Assembly: GCA_963776055.1 (NCBI GenBank)
Contig: CAVZLD010000011.1
Location: 434,001 to 498,000, forward strand
Direction: 5' to 3'
Origin: CAVZLD01 sp963776055
GTDB taxonomy: Bacteria > Planctomycetota > Planctomycetia > Pirellulales > Pirellulaceae
Length of the DNA: 64,000 bases
Positions 50,021 to 59,523 of this stretch are shown here, piece by piece. Positions within the stretch are counted from its first letter, which is position 1; every line of letters starts with the position of its first letter. The notes below the pieces were generated by a model. The model was not told the origin of the DNA and made no database searches. It was given only the letters and a program-made list of their open reading frames with translations. The position numbers and the translations under genes were made by a program.

Positions 50021-53000
50021 ATGTGGCTGATTGACTCCTTCGTGCGAAATCCGGTCAAAGTCAGCGTGGGTGTCCTGCTGGTGGCCTTGTTCGGGGTCGT
50101 TGCGCTGACGCGCATGCCCATGCAACTCACCCCGGAGGTCCAGACCCCGACGATTTCGATCGATACCCGTTGGCCCGGAGCCAGCCCGCAGGAGGTCGAG
50201 CAGGAGATCATCATTGAGCAAGAGGAACAACTTAAGGGCGTCGAAGGCGTCCGCAAGATGTCCTCCGAAAGCATGGATTCCGTCGGTCGGATCATTCTGG
50301 AATTCCAGGTCGGATCCAACATGGAAAAGGCGGTCGTCGATGTGATCAGTCGCCTGGAGCAGGTACGCGAGTATCCGGCCGACGCCGACCGTCCGGTGAT
50401 CAGCACCGCGAACGCAAACGACACGCCCATCGCCTGGTTCATACTGAGCCCCCGACTTCCGACGGAAAAAGAGCGGCAATCGTTCCGACAGCGGTATCCG
50501 CACCTGGGGGAATCGCTGCAGACCGTGGAGCAAGCGCACAGTGTCGGCCTGGCGATGCTGCGGCTACGACAACTCGCGGAACAGGATCCGACGTTTCAGG
50601 AGTTGCTTCCCCCGCCTGATTTGGATGTCACCAAGCTCCGTCGATTCGCGGAAAACGAGATCGAAGCCCGCTTCGAGCGTGTTTCGGGTGTTTCGCAGTC
50701 GAATGTGATCGGCGGTCTGGAAGATGAGCTGCAAGTCATCGTCAATCCGCAGGCACTGGCCGCCCGAAGGCTGACGATCAGCGACATCCGAAGTGTATTG
50801 GCCAACCAGAATCAGGATACGTCGGCGGGAGACTACTGGGAAGGAAAACGCCGCTGGGTCACGCGCACCTTGGGGCAATTCCGCAGCGAGCAGCAGGTGG
50901 CGGACCAACTGCTGGCCGTCCGTGACGGTGCGCCGGTGTACGTGGGCGACGTGGCCGAAGTGCGCAGAGGTTTCAAGAAACCGGACGGCGTCGTACGGAG
51001 ATTCGGTGAGGAGAGCATCGCGATCAATGCTCTACGCGAGACCGGGGCCAACGTACTGGACGTGATGGCCGGATTACGAGCAGTCAATCGCGAATTGAAC
51101 GCCGAGATCCTGAACCCGATGGGTCTGCATCTAACACAGGTGTACGACGAAACCGAGTACATTTATTCCTCCGTCAATCTCGTCCAACAGAATATCTTCA
51201 TCGGCGGTGCGCTGACGATGGTCGTGCTGATGATGTTTCTGCATCTCGGCGTACGGTCATTGATTGCCATTCCGATGATCGTGCTCACGGCGGTCGCCGC
51301 GGCCTACCTCTCGCCGTGGCTGTTCATGGTTTGCTTGGCGATCATCGTCGGAGCCGGATTCTGGTTCGCGCGGGCGCGTTGGTCGTCGGACTGGCGATTC
51401 CGACCAGCCTGATTGGATCCTTCCTGGTGCTGGGGCTTCTCGGTCGCTCGTTAAACGTTGTCAGTTTGGCTGGACTGGCTTTTGCCGTCGGCATGCTGGT
51501 CGACAACGCGGTCGTCGTCCTGGAGAACATCTACCGTCGACATTCCGCCGGAGAACCGCCCTTCGTCGCCGCCGTCAAAGGCACGCAGGAGGTCTGGGGA
51601 GCGATCGCATCTTCTACTTTGACGACGATCGCCGTCTTCCTGCCGATCGTTTTCATTCAGGAAGAGGCCGGGCAGTTATTCCGCGATATCGCCTTGGCGA
51701 TCAGTGCCGCGGTTGGCCTGTCGTTGGTCGTTTCCATGTCTGTGATTCCGACGGCGGCCGCCCGATTGTTTGGAACACGGGACGAACCCGTGGAAGGCGA
51801 GCCTCACGTTGCCCCACCGACGTCTTCGAAACTCCATCGACTAGCGGGGCTCGACCATGCCATCATCCAGCCGATCACCAGTCTGGCAGGCAGCTTCACC
51901 CAAATCGTTGTCCGAACCAATGACTGGGTACAACGCGGCCTCTTGCGGCGTTTGGCGGTCGTCGTGTTGCTGGTCGCTGGTTCGATCGTGTCGGGATACC
52001 TACTTTGGCCCAAGGTCGAATACCTGCCGATGGGCAACCGCAATCTGGTCTTCGGGATCGTGCTGCCGCCGCCCGGTTACAACCTGAACGAAATGATGGC
52101 GATGGGCAAAACCGTGGAAGCTCGATTGAGCCCCTACTGCGACGTGAACCCGGCAGCTATGGCGTCGAGTCGGCCAGCTACTCCGGTCATCGAGGACTTC
52201 TTTTTCGTCGCGCGAGGTCGTCAGGTGTTCATCGGCGTACGCGCATTGGATCCGCTCCGCGCAGGTGAACTCGTCCCGATCATTCAGCAAGCAGCCGGAC
52301 AGTTGCCGGGCACGTTCGCCGTGGCCAAGCAGTCCAGCCTCTTCGAGCAAGGACTCTCCGCCGGACGGACCATCGAGATCGAAACGACCGGTCCCGATCT
52401 GAACAAACTGATCGAACAGTTGGGCCCGCAAATCATGGGCGGCGTGCAGCAGGTGATGCCACTGGGGACACAAGCTCGACCGATTCCGAGCCTCGACAAA
52501 TCGACCCCCGAGACCCACATCCGACCGAAGCTGCTGCAAATGGCTCAAATGGGCGTCACCACCAGCGATCTCGGTTACGCGGTCAACGCGTTGATCGACG
52601 GAGCCTACGCGGGAGACTACTTCTACAAAGGCGATGAAATCGACCTGACCATTGTGGGCCAGGAGCAATACGCCCACAGTTACCAGGATGTCCAAGCCCT
52701 CCCGATCGCCACGCCCAGCGGGCAATTGGTGCCACTGGCCGCGTTGGCCGACGTCACGCTGACCGGCGGTCCGGAACAAATCAATCATCGCGAGCGCGTG
52801 CGGGCGATTACGATCGAAGTTTCGCCCCCGCCTGAGATGGCCTTGGAAGACGCGATGAATACGATCCGCAGCCAAGTCGTTCAGCCGCTGATCGACAGCG
52901 GCCAGTTACAGGGCGGCTATCGCGTTGACCTGGCGGGCACCGCCGATAAACTCCGCGACACCTGGCTGGCCCTGCGATTCAATGTCGTGCTGGCGTTGCT

Positions 53001-53577
53001 GATCACCTATCTGTTGATGGCCGCTTTGTTCGAGTCCTGGCTCTATCCGTTGGTCATCATCCTGACGGTGCCGCTGGGGGCCGTCGGCGGCATCCTGGGG
53101 CTTCATCTGCTGAATCTGTTCCTCAACGCCACCGGCCAGACCCTGCAACAGTTGGATGTCCTGACGATGCTCGGGTTCGTCATTCTGATCGGCACCGTGG
53201 TGAACAATCCGATCCTGATTGTCCATCAATCGCTGAATCACATGCGCGAGGACGAAATGGGACACCGGGAGGCGATCTTGGCGAGCGTGGCAACGCGAAT
53301 TCGACCGATCTTCATGACAACGATCACGACCGTCCTCGGGTTGCTTCCGCTCGTGCTGTTTCCCGGCGCTGGCAGCGAACTCTATCGTGGCTTGGGCAGT
53401 GTGGTGCTGGGAGGTTTGTTGATCTCTACGCTGTTTACGCTGCTGCTCGTGCCCACGCTCTTCAGCTTGATGATGGACGCCAAAGAGCTGCTGGTGGGGG
53501 CCATCGACCGAATTCGCGCGCCGCGGCAAGAGGAGACCGCGACGACAACCGAACCCAGTGAACCGGCGGTTGCCTGA
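50021..53577 (+). CDS. RND (AcrB-like, HAE1) efflux pump (one frame break)
   Basis: An inner-membrane proton/drug antiporter of about 1,185 residues. The N-terminus SFVRNPVKVSVGVLLVALFGVVAL is the first helix, and PGASPQEVEQEI lies in the porter domain. The helix-4 segment LAFAVGMLVDNAVVVLENIYRRHSAGEP carries one of the two proton-relay Asp residues (VDN instead of VDD). The C-terminal helices end with TMLGFVILIGTVVNNPIL. The frame changes near 51380, where GAGFWFAR should continue as GALVVGLAIPTSLIGSFL. Operon order is MarR, adaptor, pump. Confidence 0.88.
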
Positions 53578-53668
53578 GCCCATCTTCCATGCCGCAGCCG
53601 CCAGAGAGGAAACCGAGGAACATGGGAGCACGGATGGTGGCAAACGTCCTTGAAATTCGTATTGCGGA

Positions 53669-54679
53669 TCACCGAGCCGACCGCTTCGAGGCGTCTTCCC
53701 AGGCGACCCAACGTTGATAGAGCCGCTGGATGGACTCTCCGTCCTGGTGGCCATCCCAGAGGGCCACGCCATATCGCACATCCAGTGGACTCTCGTCCGA
53801 TATTGCAAGCGGTTCTCGCCACACGTTCAACGTGGCCGCGATGTAAGCGAACGGGGCCGGCATCGTGAAATGTGTTGCAGGGTGTCGCGGGTTCGACGGA
53901 TGGTCAAACACCGCCACCGTCACCGGACCCCCCGCCGCCGAAGCTCGTAGCGCACACCAACGGCCGCGTGTAACGCGTTCCTGACCGCGGACCACCTCTC
54001 CCGGTGCGTCCTTGGAATACAGAAATTCGCCGCCCTGATCCATCGATTCGACGAATCGCATTCCGAGGCCGAAATAGTGCTCCCCCGACAAGGTCACAGA
54101 GGAACGACCCGCCGCCGGCTTGATGACACCATGCCAGCTCAAAATGGAAGCGGGCAAGTCCTCGGCGTCAAAGACAGTCAGCGTTCGTTCTTCCTCGGCG
54201 AGGGACTTCCCGTCGACCGTCCGCCAATCGATTTGTTGTCGAAATCCGACACTCGATGGATCCACCTGACCGCCGGTGGTCAGTAATTCCAATGTTCGCG
54301 AACGCTGTATCCCGGGAGACTGATCAGGAAACTCCCCCCAGAAATCCACGTCGTCTACCATCAGCCCGAACATCAGTCCGTGATGATGAAGATGATCCGC
54401 GGGCGCATTGCGCAGTACGTTGCGTCCCGCGGGAGAAAGGAACCGGTCCGCATACGGCTTGAAGGGCACATCACCGTAACGGTAGCTGAGCACCGGCTGA
54501 TCACCGCGCATGACGGTAATCACCGAGGAGTCCTGCTGAATCTTCAGCGGGCTCGCACCCCAAGCGCTACCCGGGGGAACACTCGCGACAACGCAAGCGA
54601 CCCAGGCTCCCAGCAGGGCCCTCCGCGGCCATGTTCTGCGGGGCGTACTGACGATCGTTTCCCGACGACACAAAAACAT
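53669..54679 (-). CDS. DUF6807 (PmoA-like) secreted protein
   Basis: A 336-residue secreted protein. A signal region (ALLGAWVACVVASVPPGSAWG) precedes PLKIQQDSSVITVMRGDQPVLSYRYGDVPFKPYADRFLSPAGRNVLR and HLHHHGLMFGLMVDDVDFWGE, typical of the PmoA/DUF6807 family. The His-rich part suggests a metal or sugar site. Despite the PmoA label it is not a methane monooxygenase. The function is unknown, probably carbohydrate related. ATG 54679 is favoured because the signal follows. Confidence 0.78.
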   Translation of the reverse strand: MFLCRRETIVSTPRRTWPRRALLGAWVACVVASVPPGSAWGASPLKIQQDSSVITVMRGDQPVLSYRYGDVPFKPYADRFLSPAGRNVLRNAPADHLHHHGLMFGLMVDDVDFWGEFPDQSPGIQRSRTLELLTTGGQVDPSSVGFRQQIDWRTVDGKSLAEEERTLTVFDAEDLPASILSWHGVIKPAAGRSSVTLSGEHYFGLGMRFVESMDQGGEFLYSKDAPGEVVRGQERVTRGRWCALRASAAGGPVTVAVFDHPSNPRHPATHFTMPAPFAYIAATLNVWREPLAISDESPLDVRYGVALWDGHQDGESIQRLYQRWVAWEDASKRSAR

Positions 54680-54774
54680 GGTATTGAGCCTCCGATTCAT
54701 CCAGGTTGACGTCCGTTGGTGCGCTCCGACCGGTCTTGCAGCTAGATCCAACAAGCTGCTCCCAGTACTGCCGA

Positions 54775-54923
54775 TGGGCACAGCTCGGTAACCAGTAGGG
54801 TGGGCACAGCTCGCAACGCGAGCGCATGCCCACCACATCTTCCGCTGATGTCACGCCAAAAACGCTGGGCGACTTCCGCGAGTTCGTGCGGTACCTAGTG
54901 GGCTTCCGTTGCGTTGAGCCCAC
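54775..54923. repeat. Repeat block with direct repeats and two hairpins
   Basis: TGGGCACAGCTCG occurs twice (54775, 54801). GGTGGGCA...TGCCCACC encloses GCTCGC-AAC-GCGAGC (54799-54834), and GTGGGCT pairs with AGCCCAC (54898-54923). A related hairpin lies at 57875. This looks like a dispersed REP-like family between genes. Confidence 0.6.
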
Positions 54924-54964
54924 TCCAAAATGGCGACCACTTGCTTGCCGCAAGGTCCGCGCGA

Positions 54965-55793
54965 TCACGCCAACAGCGGCTTCAAATGCTGGATACTTCG
55001 TTCCGCCTGTTCCACCGTCCCACACTCAACACTCAACACGAGGTCGCGTGGGGCACGCTGACAGATCTGGATGACTTTCGCCCAATCGATCACACCCTCC
55101 CCACAAGCGCAACCGACCGGGGTACCGGTCACTTTGCCGCGTTCGGCGTCGGACTGTTGGACGGTAATGTCTTTGGCATGCACGTGGACAAGTCGATCGA
55201 GAGTGTGCTCAAGCCAACGCAATGGATCCTCCCCGCCCAGATAGCTGTTTCCCGTATCGAAGTTGATCCCCAGTACGGGAGATTCCACCAGTTCGTAGAT
55301 TCGATCCAAGCCATCGACCGTCTTGCTGTACTGCTGGTGCATCTCCAGGCCGAGCAGAATCTGCCGCGGTTCCGCTACGGCACATGCTTCTTGTAGCACG
55401 TAACGCATCAGTACATGGTCTTCCTCGCTGGTGGTCCACGGCGGTTTGGGGCCTTCATCCGTGTTGACGACCGGGGCGCCGCATTCGGCTGCAAAGCGGA
55501 TCGCTTGCTTCAGGTATTCCGTGCCGATTTCCGGTTTGCAGAGCGGCGTGTGGGCGGAGAGCCCGGATAATCGAACGCCATATTTTTCACACGTTCGCCG
55601 AATCCGATACGGATCATCGAGCATCGAAACGCTGTGAAAGTAGCCCGCCTCGCTCAATAGTTCGCGTCCCCAATGCACCATCGGTTCGACGTACTCGTAG
55701 CCAAGTTCGGCCGGCCTTCTCGACGCCCCATTCGAACGGCCGATCTTGATGACGAACGAATTCCAGGTTGACACCAATGCTGACTTTGCCCAT
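54965..55793 (-). CDS. Sugar phosphate isomerase/epimerase (one frame break)
   Basis: A cytoplasmic TIM-barrel protein of about 276 residues (GYEYVEPMVHWGRELLSEAGYF, INFDTGNSYLGGEDPLRWLEHTLDRLVHVHAKDI) of the IolE/xylose-isomerase-like family. The real start is ATG 55793 (MGKVSIGVNLEFVRHQDRPF) after an AGAAGGACG site. The frame then changes near 55715 in GGCCGGCC, where one G is extra. It resembles hydroxypyruvate isomerase or sugar epimerases. The DUF6807 gene follows downstream on the same strand after the repeat block. Confidence 0.82.
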
Positions 55794-56629
55794 CGCTTCG
55801 CGTCCTTCTCTCTATTGGAAACCGGTTACGTACGTTGCGTGATCTCTGGCGGCGGTAACGGGTCGCTACCGTTCGCCTTGGGAATCGTCGGGGCGGCGTG
55901 GCGAAGTCGGCCATCTCTGGCTCCGGCCCGCAACACCATTCGGCCGGCTCCTTTCTTCCGTGCAGCTTCTCGACCAAGATCTGCCTCCCACGCGAATTGG
56001 CTCTTCGCGCACAACGGGTGAGACTTGGAAGCACACGGAATCGGCAAGACATGGCAAGTTCCCTTTACGTGCCGTTGCCCGTCGAAACCGGCAAAGCCTT
56101 GATCGTCGACAGCCAGATGATCAGGCACCTGCGCGGCAAGCGATTTGCGGCTGTCCTGCGCGCGATCTTCGCACATTGCACACAAGGCAATCGATCTCCA
56201 ATCCTTCCCCGGCCGCCCATTCGACGCTGCGGCTCCCGAACGAATTCGGTCGCCGCCCATCATGCCGATGCGAATCCACGGGGCCCGGGCCGCGTGGGCG
56301 CTGTGCTGCCGCGAGCGGGTTCCGAATGCCGCCGCCGACGCGCAGCCGGCCGAAGATCGAAGGAATCCGCGTGGCGAAGAGTCATCCATCGCTGCCAGCG
56401 ATTTGACTCGGGGCACTTTCGGTTCCTCCTGCAACGGCGATGATGGCGGGTCGTTTCGTGCCCCAAGAAACTCGCCAGTTCGGCCGCGAGATTCCATCCG
56501 GAGCACGCCGGAACGCGTGGGGTCAGGGAGGGAAGGAGACCAGGTGATCTTGTTCTGCACCGATCGCCAAGTTAGCATGTGCAGCCATTCCCTCGTTGGT
56601 GTCAAGCAGACCGCTTTCCCAGGAGCCCG
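55794..56629. other. Unassigned region; possible degraded Tat-signal gene
   Basis: More than 800 bases without a convincing gene. On the minus strand an open frame from ATG 56389 reads PRGFLRSSAGCASAAAFGTRS, like a worn Tat signal, followed by IRIGMMGG, then loses any resemblance to a known family. It could be a pseudogene of a secreted oxidoreductase or a gene broken by several indels. No plus-strand candidate was found. Confidence 0.3.
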
Positions 56630-57805
56630 ATGATGTTGCTGCGTTGGATTCACTTGAAGCAGGCCTCGGTTTACTCTTGCAGTCGATGCATCCTTTTGGC
56701 CGCACTAGTGTCGTTGTATTGTCACTCGCCAGCCTGCCTGTCGGCGGCAGAAGCGGTTAAGGACACACCAACCTGGACGCCACCGGTGCAGTGGATGTTG
56801 GAGCCATCCGCGGTTCCCGATTCCAATGCAACCACGGAAGCCGAAATGAAGCCGTATACTGAAACGATTCCCGGATCGGATGCGAAGTTCGAGATGGTTC
56901 CGATTCCGGGCGGCAAGTTCCTGATGGGCAGCCCCACCGATGAGGAAGATCGCGTCGAAGATGAAGGGCCCCAAGTCGAAGTGCAGATTTCCCCCTTCTG
57001 GATGGGAAAACATGAAGTGACCTGGGATGAATATGAACTGTGGGCGATGGGCCTGCACAAGCAAAGACGCCAGGTATTGGGACAGGAATCGACAAAATAC
57101 GACGAGTTGGCAGACGCGATTACGATTCCCACAAAGCCCTATCAGGACATGACCTTCGGGATGGGCCGTGATCGACGCCCCGCGGTCTGCATGACCCAAC
57201 TCGCCGCCAAGATGTACTGCAAGTGGCTGTCGGCGAAGACCGGCCGCTATTATCGCCTGCCCACCGAAGCCGAATGGGAGTACGCCTGCCGCGCCGGGAC
57301 TACCACCGCCTACAGTTTCGGGGACGATGCCGCGGACCTGGATGACTACGCCTGGTACTTCGACAACAGCGACGAGTCCTACCAGGAGATCGGCCAGAAG
57401 AAGGCCAACGCATGGGGTCTGCACGACATACACGGGAACGTGGCCGAGTGGGTCCTGGGGACGTACTCGGAGGAAGGATACGGGCAACTCGGCCCCGGAC
57501 CTCTCAAAGATCCGGTCCAGGTCCCGAAGAAAATCTACCCGCGCATCGTGCGCGGCGGGTCCTGGTTGGATGACCCGGAGATGTTGCGTTCCGCGGCCCG
57601 TGTTACATCCAGCTCGGATTGGAAGGCCCAAGACCCTCAACTTCCGCAGAGCATCTGGTACCACACGGACGCGGATTTCGTCGGGATACGCGTTGTCCGA
57701 CCTTTGACCAAACCATCGCTGGAGGAAGCCGATCAATACGATCTGGATGCGGCCCAAGAGGAAAGCATGACCGAGTACAGCGAAATCAAGGGAGCGATTC
57801 AGTAG
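56630..57805 (+). CDS. SUMF1/formylglycine-generating-enzyme-like secreted protein
   Basis: A 391-residue secreted protein with an FGE-sulfatase domain from about residue 80. The fold motifs are clear: MVPIPGGKFLMGSPTDEED, FWMGKHEVTWDEYELW, YYRLPTEAEWEYACRAGT, GLHDIHGNVAEWV and RIVRGGSWLDDPEMLRSAAR. True formylglycine-generating enzymes have two cysteines near the C-terminal RGGS region; none is seen here. A structural or other role is therefore more likely than sulfatase activation. The first of two ATGs (56630) follows AGGAGC. Confidence 0.87.
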   Translation: MMLLRWIHLKQASVYSCSRCILLAALVSLYCHSPACLSAAEAVKDTPTWTPPVQWMLEPSAVPDSNATTEAEMKPYTETIPGSDAKFEMVPIPGGKFLMGSPTDEEDRVEDEGPQVEVQISPFWMGKHEVTWDEYELWAMGLHKQRRQVLGQESTKYDELADAITIPTKPYQDMTFGMGRDRRPAVCMTQLAAKMYCKWLSAKTGRYYRLPTEAEWEYACRAGTTTAYSFGDDAADLDDYAWYFDNSDESYQEIGQKKANAWGLHDIHGNVAEWVLGTYSEEGYGQLGPGPLKDPVQVPKKIYPRIVRGGSWLDDPEMLRSAARVTSSSDWKAQDPQLPQSIWYHTDADFVGIRVVRPLTKPSLEEADQYDLDAAQEESMTEYSEIKGAIQ

Positions 57806-57874
57806 AACGGATTTGTGCCGCTGCGAGACGATCCCAGCGCACCAGAACGGTAGCGACCAGTCTGTAGGGACGTA

Positions 57875-57905
57875 GGATGGGCTCAGCGAATCGCAAGCCC
57901 ACCAG
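57875..57905. repeat. REP-like hairpin in the gap before the Gfo/Idh/MocA gene
   Basis: TGGGCT (57878-57883) pairs with AGCCCA (57896-57901), embedded in GTAGGATGGGCT...AGCCCACC. It belongs with the hairpins at 54799 and 54898. The rest of the 57806-58167 gap holds no recognisable gene; a low-complexity AC-rich stretch lies near 58005-58050. Confidence 0.5.
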
Positions 57906-58167
57906 TCCCTTTTGAAAACCCTTCAACCGGCGGGCTTGCACTCGCGACACGAGCGAAACTCGCCCTGCCAAACTTTGACACTTAAGCCCCCCGCCTCACG
58001 CCAAGCCACTACACTACGAACAACAACACCACACCAACCTACCACCTCACACGGACCGCTGGCGCATTGCTGCGAAGGCTCTTGTGGAGCGACGTATCAA
58101 ACCGCCAACATCCTTTCCTCGCCAGGTGACCAACATCACTGTTCCCCCAAAGTGAAAGGACCATTCA

Positions 58168-59516
58168 ATGTCACAAGAAATGGGTAATCGCCAACGCGGT
58201 GCATCCCGTCGTCAGTTCCTTCAGACATCCGGCGGAGCGATTGCCGGCGCGGCGTTGGCCAATGCGATTCAGGCGCGCAGCTATGCGGGCGAGAGTCACA
58301 CGATCAAAGTGGCACTCATCGGTTGTGGCGGACGCGGGACCGGTGCGGCGGCTAACGCACTTTCCACGGAAGGCCCCACGAAACTGTGGGCGCTGGCCGA
58401 CGTGTTCGAAGACCGGGTCCGGAACAGCCACAAGCAACTCTCGACCCGCTTCGCCGATCAAGTCGACGTGCCGGCGGAGCGACAATTTGTCGGCTTCGAT
58501 GGGTATCGCCAAGCAATTGATTCACTCGACCCCGGTGACGTCGTCTTGCTCGCCACGCCACCCGCCTTTCGCCCGTTGCACTTGGAATATGCCGTAGAGC
58601 AGGGGCGGCACGTGTTTATGGAAAAATCATTTGCCGTCGATGTTCCCGGGATTCATCGAGTGATTCAGGCGGGCGAAAGCGCCGCGCAGAAGAACTTGAA
58701 GATCGCCGGCGGCTTGATGAGCCGCCATTATCGACCGCTGGAGGAAGCGGTGGCACAACTCCATGGCGGGGCGATCGGTGATTTGATCACCTGTTGGGCG
58801 TACCGCGAGCACGGTCCGGTAGGCTTGAGTCTGCGCAGGACGGCATGAGTGAACTGGCTCATCAAATCCGGAACTACAGTTGTTTCACCTGGGTGAACGG
58901 TAGTTTCTTGCTCGATTGGCTGATCCACAATTTGGATATTTGCTGTTGGTGCAAGGACGCCTGGCCGGTCGCGGCACAAGGGCAGGGCGGCCGGCAGGTG
59001 CGCAGCGAGCCGGATCAGTTATTCGACCACTACGCCGTGGAATACCATTTCCCCGACGGCACGCGGTTGTTCGCACAGGGCCGCCACATGGCAAACTGCT
59101 GGGGCTTCTTTGGCGACCAGATTCACGGTGCAACCGGCTCGGCCGTACTCGGAGAAGGCCAGCCGGAACCGCGGCTCTATCGCGGGCACCAGCCCAGCGA
59201 CGACAAATTGATCTGGCAATACCAAGGCCCCCCCTGTGACGCGTATCAGGCAGAGCACGACCTGTTGTTCGACGCCATTCGCACCAACAAGCCGTACAAC
59301 GAGACCCAGCGGTGCGCTTACGCCGCGATGACGGGGATCTTGGGTCGAATGGCGGCGGAATCAGGCCGATTGGTTACCTGGGAGGAAGCGTGGAAATCCC
59401 GCCTGGAACTGGCCCCCGGCCTGGACAAGCTCACCTGGGACTCCCCGCCGCCGGTAGCGGCGGACGCGGAGGGGGAATACCCGGTCGCCATGCCGGGCTT
59501 CAGCAAAGTGGTCTGA
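58168..59516 (+). CDS. Tat-secreted Gfo/Idh/MocA oxidoreductase (one frame break)
   Basis: A protein of about 449 residues. A Tat signal (SRRQFLQTSGGAIAGAALANAI) precedes the Rossmann motif VALIGCGGRGTGAA near residue 49 and the EKSF variant of the EKP motif (HVFMEKSFAVD). The second half has LLDWLIHNLDICCW and NYSCFTWVNGS. The frame changes near 58825, where HGPVGLS continues as a QDGMSELAHQIRN stretch. A NAD(P)-dependent sugar dehydrogenase is likely; the substrate is unknown. It is convergent with the M2 peptidase gene. Confidence 0.85.
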
Positions 59517-59523
59517 GCCCGCG

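Noticed and set aside
53669..54679. Methane monooxygenase subunit suggested by the PmoA family name
   Set aside because: The sequence matches the soluble DUF6807 group with a signal peptide, not the membrane-bound pMMO subunit.
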